Positions 1-5,609 of a stretch of 11,867 nucleotides of DNA are shown piece after piece. The notes below the pieces were generated by a model. The model was given only the letters and a program-made list of their open reading frames with translations, ran no database searches and had not been told where the DNA came from. This DNA comes from Chloroflexota bacterium. Its GTDB lineage: Bacteria; Chloroflexota; Limnocylindria; Limnocylindrales; CSP1-4. A program made the translations under genes and the position numbers. The DNA lies in NCBI GenBank assembly GCA_027457005.1, contig DAIDTV010000027.1:1-11867 (forward strand). The letters run 5' to 3'. Each line of letters begins with the position of its first letter. Position 1 is the stretch's first letter.

Positions 1-40
1 CGACCCGGAGGCCACGGCCGGCCTTCGCGAACCGTTCCCG

Positions 41-46
41 TACAAT
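41..46 (+). promoter_or_regulatory. Candidate -10 box (TACAAT) for the first operon
   Basis: TACAAT differs from the TATAAT consensus at one base and stands out in very GC-rich sequence, 31 bases before the ATG at 78. No convincing -35 TTGACA-like hexamer lies at the usual 16-18 base spacing; the nearest candidate, TTCGCG at 24-29, is too close. This would give a short leader of roughly 25 bases. It may drive the gene series from 78 to 7705. Confidence 0.4.
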
Positions 47-67
47 CGCGCGGACGTCCACCGCCTC

Positions 68-72
68 GGGAG
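68..72 (+). promoter_or_regulatory. Ribosome binding site of the first MetE-like gene
   Basis: GGGAG lies 5 bases before the ATG at 78 and supports that codon as the start. Confidence 0.6.
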
Positions 73-77
73 CCCGC

Positions 78-1214
78 ATGTTCGCCACGCTCGTAGGAGC
101 CTATCCACGCACCCCGCTGCCCGGCGATCCGTTCCGCGTGCGGGCCGCGCACGCCCGGCTCGAGCGCGGGGAGATCGACGACGCCGCGTTCCGGGCGGCC
201 CAGGACGACCTGGTCCGCGAGGTGATGGCCGAGCAGGTCGATGCCGGGCTGGAACTGCTGACCGACGGCCAGGTCCGCTGGGACGACCAGCAGACGGCCG
301 TGGCGCGCGGGCTGCGCGGGTTAGAGATCACGGGGCTCCTGCGGTACTTCGACACCAACACGTACTTCCGGCAGCCGCGCGCGCTGGAGGCGCCCGCCTG
401 GGAGTCCCCGATGACCGTCGACGACTGGCGGTTCGCCCGCGACGTTGCCGCCTCGCTGGCGCACGAACGGGGCATCGCGGCACCACCGGTCAAGCAATGC
501 CTGGTCGGGCCGTACACGCTGGCCCGCCTGTCCGACCCGGGCGAGGTCGGCCGCGAGCGTGCGCTGGCGCTCGCCGAGGCACTGAACCTGGAGCTTCTCG
601 CCCTCCTGGACGCCGGCGTGCCGGTGATCCAGCTCGACGAGAACGCGCTGACGCTGATCGGGCCGGACGACGCGGCCGAGCGGGCGCTGGCCGGGGAGGC
701 GCTCCGGCGCGTCACCCGTGGCCTCGAGGAGGCGCACCTCTGCCTGGCCATCACCATGGGTGACGCGGTGGCCGCCGGCCCGGACCTGCTGTTCGGGCTG
801 CCGTTCCGCAGCTACCTGTTCGACCTCATCGCGGGCCCCGACAACTGGGAGCTGATCGCCCGCGCGCCCGGCGAGCGCGGGATCGTCTGCGGCGTGGCGA
901 ACGCCCGGAACACGCGCCCGGACGACGAGCCGGTGATGATCTGGGCCGCGCACTACGCCGCGTCCACCGGGGGCCGGGGCCTGGACCGTGTCGCGCTGGC
1001 CCCCTCGACCAGCCTGGAGTACCTCCCCCGCGACCGCGCGAGGGCCAAGATCGAGGCGCTGGCGGAGGCGGCCAGGAAGGCCACCATCGCGGATCCCGAG
1101 GAGCTGGCGAGAGTCATCGACCCCAGGGCGGTCGATGCGCGGAGCGCCGCGCTCGGGGTCTATCAGCCGCCGTCCGAGCGACCGGGGGCTGCCGCGCGGG
1201 GAGAGCGGTCATGA
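78..1214 (+). CDS. MetE-barrel protein, zinc site not conserved (N-barrel-like)
   Basis: 378 aa, one (beta/alpha)8 barrel of the cobalamin-independent methionine synthase (MetE) superfamily. The N-terminus (TLVGAYPRTPLP) resembles the first strand of MetE barrels, and RYFDTNTYF near residue 90 resembles the WFDTNYHY motif of the N-terminal MetE barrel. VKQCLVGPYTLARLS near residue 140 is the conserved (L)GP(V/Y)T strand. The zinc ligands of the catalytic barrel are not found where expected: the strand that should carry H-x-C reads AITMGDA and the PDCG segment reads APSTS. An H220-L-C222 pair lies about four residues earlier, so a shifted site cannot be excluded, but no matching Glu or second Cys is seen. 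The stop overlaps the next start by 4 bases (ATGA), implying translational coupling. By inference it is a non-catalytic partner of the next protein, like the degenerate N-terminal half of full-length MetE. It could instead be a separate methyltransferase-like enzyme. Confidence 0.8.
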   Translation: MFATLVGAYPRTPLPGDPFRVRAAHARLERGEIDDAAFRAAQDDLVREVMAEQVDAGLELLTDGQVRWDDQQTAVARGLRGLEITGLLRYFDTNTYFRQPRALEAPAWESPMTVDDWRFARDVAASLAHERGIAAPPVKQCLVGPYTLARLSDPGEVGRERALALAEALNLELLALLDAGVPVIQLDENALTLIGPDDAAERALAGEALRRVTRGLEEAHLCLAITMGDAVAAGPDLLFGLPFRSYLFDLIAGPDNWELIARAPGERGIVCGVANARNTRPDDEPVMIWAAHYAASTGGRGLDRVALAPSTSLEYLPRDRARAKIEALAEAARKATIADPEELARVIDPRAVDARSAALGVYQPPSERPGAAARGERS

Positions 1215-2251
1215 GCAACGGGTTGTGGACCACGTCGGTCGGGTCGTTCCCCAAGCCGCCCGAGCTGGTGAAGGCACGTTCCGAGCACGCCGCCGGGCGC
1301 CTTGGCGACGATCAGCTGCACGCGCTCGAGCGCCGCGCCACCGAGGACTGGATCCGGTTCCAGGAGGAGCTGGGGGTCGACATCCTGGTCGACGGCGAGA
1401 TGTACCGGGGCGACATGGCCACCTACTTCGCCGAGGAGATGGCCGGCTTCGAGATCGGCGGCCTGGTGCGCAGCTACGGCAATCGCTACTACCACAAGCC
1501 GATCGCGGTGGGACCGGTCCGGAGGACGCATCCCATCACCGTCGACGCCTGGACGTACGCCCAGTCGCTCACGACGCGGCCCGTGAAGGGGATGCTCACG
1601 GGTCCCTACACCATCGCGGACTGGAGCTTCGACGAGCACTACGGCTCGCGGCGCGAGTTCGTGCTGGACCTGGCCCGCGCGATCCACGAGGAGGCGATGG
1701 ACCTGGCGGCCGCCGGGGCGCGCTTCATCCAGGTCGACGAGCCGGCTGCCTCGGCGCGCATGGACGAGCTGCCCCTGGTGGCCGAGGCGATGGCGATCGT
1801 CACGGACGGGCTCGACGCGCACGCGATCACCCACATCTGCTACGGCGACTTCATGCACGCCTACCCCACCATGCTCGACATCCCGGTCGACCAGGTGGAC
1901 CTCGAGATGGCGAACTCGGGCTACGACCTGCTCGAACGGTTCCGGGACATCCCGTTCACCAAGGCGATCGGGCTGGGGGTCGTCGACGTGCACAGCCACC
2001 GCATCGAATCGGTGGACGAGGCGGCGGCAGGGATCCGGCGCGCGCTGGAGGTCCTGCCGCCGGAGCGGATCTTCGTCGACCCCGACTGCGGGCTCAAGAC
2101 CCGGACGGTCGAGGAGGCGAAGGCGAAGATGCGCGTCGTGGTCGAGGCCGCGCGGCGGGTGCGTGCCGAACGGGGCATCGGCGACGAGCTGCCCGACGCG
2201 GGGCCCACCCCCGGCCGCTCGGCGGGCGCGCCGCGTCCGGCGGGGGCATAG
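1211..2251 (+). CDS. Core MetE-type methionine synthase (catalytic barrel only)
   Basis: 346 aa, corresponding to the C-terminal catalytic barrel of MetE, which transfers a methyl group to homocysteine to make methionine in the cytoplasm. Full-length MetE is about 750 aa. Visible signatures are TTSVGSFPKP at the N-terminus, SYGNRYYHKP, PVKGMLTGPYTI near residues 120-135 and IQVDEPA near 175-181. The zinc ligands are all present: H208 and C210 in THICYGDF, E232 in DLEMANS and C293 in DPDCGLKT. GGGGAG at 1198-1203 is a good ribosome binding site. Short core-MetE proteins are known from archaea and from Dehalococcoides, where methylcobalamin or a corrinoid protein, not methyl-tetrahydrofolate, donates the methyl group. 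The donor here is unknown. The tail after about residue 325 is Pro/Gly/Arg-rich and probably disordered. The adjacent degenerate barrel at 78-1214 suggests the two act together. Confidence 0.83.
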   Translation: MSNGLWTTSVGSFPKPPELVKARSEHAAGRLGDDQLHALERRATEDWIRFQEELGVDILVDGEMYRGDMATYFAEEMAGFEIGGLVRSYGNRYYHKPIAVGPVRRTHPITVDAWTYAQSLTTRPVKGMLTGPYTIADWSFDEHYGSRREFVLDLARAIHEEAMDLAAAGARFIQVDEPAASARMDELPLVAEAMAIVTDGLDAHAITHICYGDFMHAYPTMLDIPVDQVDLEMANSGYDLLERFRDIPFTKAIGLGVVDVHSHRIESVDEAAAGIRRALEVLPPERIFVDPDCGLKTRTVEEAKAKMRVVVEAARRVRAERGIGDELPDAGPTPGRSAGAPRPAGA

Positions 2252-2280
2252 GCGGCCGGAGAGACGGCGGTGACAACCCC

Positions 2281-2316
2281 CGATCGCGGCGATCGCGGCG
2301 GTCGCGCCGGTCGTCC
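2281..2316. repeat. Four imperfect 9-bp tandem units in the spacer
   Basis: Units start at 2281, 2290, 2299 and 2308. The first two are identical (CGATCGCGG); the next two are CGGTCGCGC and CGGTCGTCC. They lie in the 104-base gap between the core MetE gene and the MBL gene. The period is a multiple of three and no palindromic terminator is evident. Function unknown; replication slippage in GC-rich DNA is enough to explain it. Confidence 0.55.
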
Positions 2317-2355
2317 GCCGGCAGCCCGGATGGCGCGGACGGCCCCGGACTCCCG

Positions 2356-2943
2356 ATGGAGCTGATCCAGCGCGCGACCGGCCCGCTGGGGACCAACGTG
2401 TACCTGCTCGGCGACCCGGCGACCCGGGAAGCCCTGGCGATCGATACCGCCATCCCGTCCGCGGCCTGGATCGGCGAGCGGCTCGCCGAGCGCGGGTGGA
2501 CGCTCAAGCTCATCGTCAGCACGCACCGGCACTGGGATCACGTGGGCGACAACGCCGCGGTGCAGGCGGCGACGGGCGCCCCCATCGCCTGCCACCCGCT
2601 CGACCGGCACGGGCTGGAGGATCCGCAACCGCTGTTCGCGCCGTTCCCGATCCCGCCGTCCGTGCCGGCGGTCGAGCTGGCCGAGGGCGGCCTGATCCTG
2701 TTCGGGTCGGTCCGGCTCCAGGTGCTGCACACGCCCGGCCATACGGAGGGGTCGGTCTGCCTGCTCGCACCAGATGATGGCCTGCTCTTCACAGGTGACA
2801 CGCTGTTCGCCGGCGGCTGGGGCCGGACGGATCTGCCGGGCGGATCGGCCGAGGCGATGGTCGCCTCGCTCAGCCGCCTCGCGCTGCTGGGCGATCCGCT
2901 GCGGGCGCTCCCGGCCCTGATCTCCTGCCAGTCGTCCTGGAGG
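2356..2943 (+). CDS. MBL-fold hydrolase (glyoxalase II-like), 3' end disrupted
   Basis: Metallo-beta-lactamase-fold protein of the glyoxalase II / hydroxyacylglutathione-hydrolase-like group, predicted to hydrolyse a thioester or related ester in the cytoplasm. ATG at 2356 is the first usable start in this frame. MELIQRATGPLGTNVYLL is the typical N-terminus. Metal ligands present are H57, H59, D61 and H62 (HRHWDH), H129 (HTPGH) and D148 (TGDTLFAGG), followed by WGRTDLPGG. After LSRLALLGDPLRALP, near residue 188, the expected C-terminal PGHG block with the last metal-binding His and about 25-30 further residues is missing. The frame has no stop here; it stays open into the MoxR gene, which shares it. 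Third-position GC supports coding in this frame to about 2943, where the next gene's frame takes over, so 2943 is an estimated end. Possible causes are a frameshift or small deletion, an assembly error, or a truncated product. Activity without the final His is doubtful. Confidence 0.65.
2939..2943 (+). promoter_or_regulatory. Ribosome binding site deciding the GTG start at 2948
   Basis: GGAGG, 4 bases before GTG 2948. It lies inside the apparent end of the MBL reading frame, so the two genes abut or overlap. It is the main support for this start of the ATPase-like gene. Confidence 0.5.
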
Positions 2944-2947
2944 CCTC

Positions 2948-3955
2948 GTGGATCGTCTCCCGCAGGGTCCAGGCCGGTGGTCCCCTGCGCGGGAGCCGTC
3001 GGCCTCGATCACCGTTCCCTCGCTCGTCGCCGCGCGCGTGCTGGATCCCGAGCTGGCCGCGCTCCTCTGGATCACGATCGAGGCCAACCTGCCGCTGGTC
3101 GTGGCAGACACCCACGTGCCCACGTTCGCGTGCGCCGTTCTCGACGCGTTCCTGGACCTCCTGCCGCCCCCGACCGGGCGCGTGGAGCTGCAGGGGGACC
3201 GGGAGACGTTCGACTGGCTGGCAGACGCGGAGGCCCTGGGCTGGGAGCCGGAGGGCACCGGGCACACGGGGTCCGGCATGGCCGCCGGTGGGCCGGGGCC
3301 GCGGCTGGCGCTTCCACCGCGCCGGCCCGCGCCTCCCGAGACCACCTGCCTGGTCGCCGGCGAGATCGGCGCGGACGCGCCCGCCGCGATCTCCGGGACG
3401 CGGACGCGTGTCCTGATCCGGTCGCTGCAGCGCGGGTACGGGCTGGCGGCCACCATACGGGCCGCATCGCTGGAGCAGGTGTTCACGATCCTGAGTTCCC
3501 CGCCGGCGTCCGTGAGCGCCGACGAACTGCGACGCCTGGGCGTGGTCGTGGTCCTCGGACGGGCCAGCGTCAGTCGGGCCGCGCACGCCACGGACGGCGA
3601 GGCGCCGGGGGGCTCGGGCAGGGAAGCGGGCACCCTGGACCCGGCCGGCTTTCGCGTGGTCGCCTGCCACTACGTGCGGCCGCTGGAGCGCGACGTGGCG
3701 GGGCACCTCCAGCGTCGACCGCCCGCGGTCCTCGCCACGTGGGACCGCGAGCGCGATGTGCTGGAGCACTACGAGTGGGGGATCACCGCGGAGCTTGCGA
3801 TGCGCGTGGGGTTGGCGAGGGACGAGTTCGAGCACGAGCACGTCGCCCGATCGCGCCTGGTGGCCGGCCTGGTGGCATCCGGGCGCACGTCGCCGGAGGC
3901 GCTGCACGTGCTGCTGGCGCAGCGGCCCAGGCCCCGGACCGGGGGCGAGGCGTGA
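2948..3955 (+). CDS. VirB11/PilT/CpaF-like ATPase homologue with degenerate P-loop
   Basis: 335 aa from a GTG start. No function can be named with certainty, but the layout matches the type II/IV secretion ATPase (VirB11/PilT/CpaF) fold. A helix (LDPELAALLWITIEANLPL) leads into the strand LVVADTHVPTFACAVLDAFLDLLPP (residues 50-74), where family members have the Walker A GxxxxGK(T/S). Here it reads ADTHVPTFA, with no glycine-lysine. TCLVAGEIG (133-141) resembles the Walker B LVGEIR, and RGYGLAATIRAASLEQVF (162-179) resembles the GH...TIHA(N/D)S box with His replaced by Arg. LGVVVVLGRA (197-206) matches the late strand of the fold, followed by a beta-rich C-terminal part (VVACHYVRPLERDV, PAVLATWD). 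Both nucleotide signatures are therefore lost or changed, which suggests a scaffold or regulatory role. Residues 100-130 are a Gly/Pro-rich insert. The stop overlaps the MoxR start (GTGA at 3952). No membrane segment is seen. Confidence 0.55.
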   Translation: MDRLPQGPGRWSPAREPSASITVPSLVAARVLDPELAALLWITIEANLPLVVADTHVPTFACAVLDAFLDLLPPPTGRVELQGDRETFDWLADAEALGWEPEGTGHTGSGMAAGGPGPRLALPPRRPAPPETTCLVAGEIGADAPAAISGTRTRVLIRSLQRGYGLAATIRAASLEQVFTILSSPPASVSADELRRLGVVVVLGRASVSRAAHATDGEAPGGSGREAGTLDPAGFRVVACHYVRPLERDVAGHLQRRPPAVLATWDRERDVLEHYEWGITAELAMRVGLARDEFEHEHVARSRLVAGLVASGRTSPEALHVLLAQRPRPRTGGEA

Positions 3956-5550
3956 GCCCCACGCCCGCGGAGCGGCGCCCCCGCGCCGCCGGCGCGCGCT
4001 CAGCCCAGCCCGTCGGGACCGGGCCCCGCGCCGCCGAGCCCGCCGAGCCCGTCGCGACCGGGCCACGCCCAGCCGGTTCCCCGCCCGTCCCGGACGCGGT
4101 CCCCGGCCCGGGCCCGCGACCGCGGCGCCCCGACCGGAATCGGCGACCGGCGACCCTGGGTGAGCTGCGGGCGGAGGGTTACCAGTCGCGCACGGTGAAA
4201 CAGGAGATGCGCGCCAACCTGGTCGCGCTCCTCTCTTCCGGCGGCCGCCTGTTTCCCGGGATCGTGGGGTACGAGGAGACCGTGGTGCCGGCGGCGGAGA
4301 ACGCCATCCTCGCCGGCCAGGACCTGGTGTTCCTGGGCGAGCGGGGGCAGGCCAAGACGCGGATGGCCCGCCTGCTCGTCGGGCTGCTGGACCCGGAGAT
4401 CCCGGTGGTTGCCGGCGGCGAACTCCACGACGACCCGCTCGCCCCGCTGAGCGCGGCCGCGCGCGAGATCGTCGCGGCCCACGGCGATGCCACCCCCGTC
4501 GAGTGGCTCCCGCGCGATCGGCGCTACGGCGAGAAGCTCGCGACCCCCGACATCACCATCGCCGACCTGATCGGCGAGGTCGACCCGATCAAGGTGGCCG
4601 AGGGCCGCTACCTGTCCGACGAGACCACCATCCACTTCGGGCTGATCCCGCGCACGAACAGGGGCATCTTCGCGATCAACGAGCTTCCCGATCTCGCCGA
4701 GCGGATCCAGGTCGGGTTGCTCAACATCCTCGAGGAGCGCGACGTGCAGGTGCGCGGCTACATGCTGCGCCTGCCGCTGGACCTCTTCGTGGTGGCGAGC
4801 GCCAACCCGGAGGACTACACCAGCCGAGGGCGGATCATCACGCCGCTGAAGGACCGGCTGGGGTCCCAGATCCGGACCCACTATCCGCACACCCTGGAGC
4901 ACGAGATCTCGATCATGCGCCAGGAGCGGATGCGCTTCGAGGACGTGCCGGGCGGGCCGCACCTGGACGAGCCACCCTACATGCTCGAGGTGGTGGCCGA
5001 GCTGTCGCACCTCGCGCGCCGGGCCCCGGAGATCAGCCAGCGCTCGGGGGTGAGCGTCCGGGTCAGCGTGGCGAACCTCGAGACGCTGCTCGCCAACGCG
5101 TATCGAAGAGCCGTCCGGCTTCGCGAGCCGGAGGCGGCGCCCCGGATCAGCGACCTGGTCGCGCTCCTGCCGTCGACCACCGGCAAGATCGAGCTCGAGA
5201 CGATCGGCGACAACGTGCCCGAGGAGCGGGTGGTGGAGCGACTGGTCAACCGCTCCGTGCTGGCCGTCTTCGGGCGTCGCATCCAGGCCGATGCCCTCGA
5301 CGACATCGTCAGCGCGTTCGACGCTGGGCTGACCGTGGAGACCGGCGAGCTGGTCCCGTCCCGCTCCTACGTGCGGTGGGCCCGCGAGGTGCCGGGCCTG
5401 GGCGAGGCCGCGTCGAGGCTCGGGGCGTCGGACTCGCCCGCGTCGATCGCCTCCGCCGTGGAGTTCGTCCTGGAGGGCCTGCACCTGCAGCGGCGCCTCA
5501 ACAAGGAGCGGCACGCCGCCGTGGGCGGCGGCGGGACGTACCGGCGATGA
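3952..5550 (+). CDS. MoxR/Mg-chelatase-type AAA+ ATPase
   Basis: 532 aa from GTG 3952, which overlaps the preceding stop as GTGA. GGGGG at 3941-3945 is a possible ribosome binding site. Residues 1-62 are Pro/Arg/Ala/Gly-rich and look disordered; the conserved part begins at TLGELRAEGYQSRTVKQEMRANL. Walker A is GERGQAKT (129-136, Lys135). The Walker B strand is GIFAINELPDL, with Asn243-Glu244 instead of Asp-Glu. VASANPEDYT carries the sensor-1 Asn285. GRIITPLKDRLGSQIRTHYP follows, and a C-terminal helical lid ends with EFVLEGLHLQRRLNKE. It belongs to the ChlI/MoxR clade typified by Mycobacterium Rv0958 (annotated 'possible magnesium chelatase'), which sits beside a vWA gene (Rv0959). Such ATPases form hexameric rings that, with the vWA partner, remodel or activate a client or insert a metal. 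No chlorophyll or cobalamin genes are seen here, so a true chelatase role is not supported. The frame is continuous with the MBL gene upstream, but 2944-3951 in this frame reads as shadow sequence. Confidence 0.88.
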   Translation: MSPTPAERRPRAAGARSAQPVGTGPRAAEPAEPVATGPRPAGSPPVPDAVPGPGPRPRRPDRNRRPATLGELRAEGYQSRTVKQEMRANLVALLSSGGRLFPGIVGYEETVVPAAENAILAGQDLVFLGERGQAKTRMARLLVGLLDPEIPVVAGGELHDDPLAPLSAAAREIVAAHGDATPVEWLPRDRRYGEKLATPDITIADLIGEVDPIKVAEGRYLSDETTIHFGLIPRTNRGIFAINELPDLAERIQVGLLNILEERDVQVRGYMLRLPLDLFVVASANPEDYTSRGRIITPLKDRLGSQIRTHYPHTLEHEISIMRQERMRFEDVPGGPHLDEPPYMLEVVAELSHLARRAPEISQRSGVSVRVSVANLETLLANAYRRAVRLREPEAAPRISDLVALLPSTTGKIELETIGDNVPEERVVERLVNRSVLAVFGRRIQADALDDIVSAFDAGLTVETGELVPSRSYVRWAREVPGLGEAASRLGASDSPASIASAVEFVLEGLHLQRRLNKERHAAVGGGGTYRR

Positions 5551-5609
5551 CCGAGGGCGCCGCGGTGAGGGCCGGTTCCGGCCGGCTCCCCGCGAGGCCG
5601 TCGCCGTGA
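5547..5609 (+). CDS. Possible 20-codon bridging ORF
   Basis: ATG 5547 overlaps the MoxR stop as ATGA, and the TGA at 5607-5609 overlaps the vWA start as GTGA. This gives a 20-residue peptide, MTEGAAVRAGSGRLPARPSP, that exactly spans the gap. It could keep ribosomes moving from one gene to the next (translational coupling). The peptide has no recognisable motif and no strong ribosome binding site. The vWA gene also has its own GAGG, so the arrangement may be chance. Confidence 0.3.
   Translation: MTEGAAVRAGSGRLPARPSP
5594..5597 (+). promoter_or_regulatory. Ribosome binding site for the vWA gene
   Basis: GAGG, 8 bases before GTG 5606. This GTG is the first start codon available in the vWA frame after the MoxR stop. 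Confidence 0.45.

Noticed and set aside
1921..3633. A 570-residue minus-strand reading frame
   Set aside because: It crosses three plus-strand genes with clear family motifs and has Ser/Arg/Ala-rich shadow composition.
988..5550. One 1520-residue plus-strand reading frame spanning the MBL and MoxR genes
   Set aside because: Only about 2356-2943 and 3952-5550 read as real protein. The rest is Arg/Gly/Ala/Pro-rich shadow of the MetE genes and of the ATPase-like gene, which lie in other frames.
3952..5550. Naming the AAA+ gene as true magnesium or cobalt chelatase
   Set aside because: No large chelatase subunit (BchH/CobN) or tetrapyrrole gene is in the window, and the subfamily matches the general MoxR/vWA pair of Rv0958/Rv0959 type.
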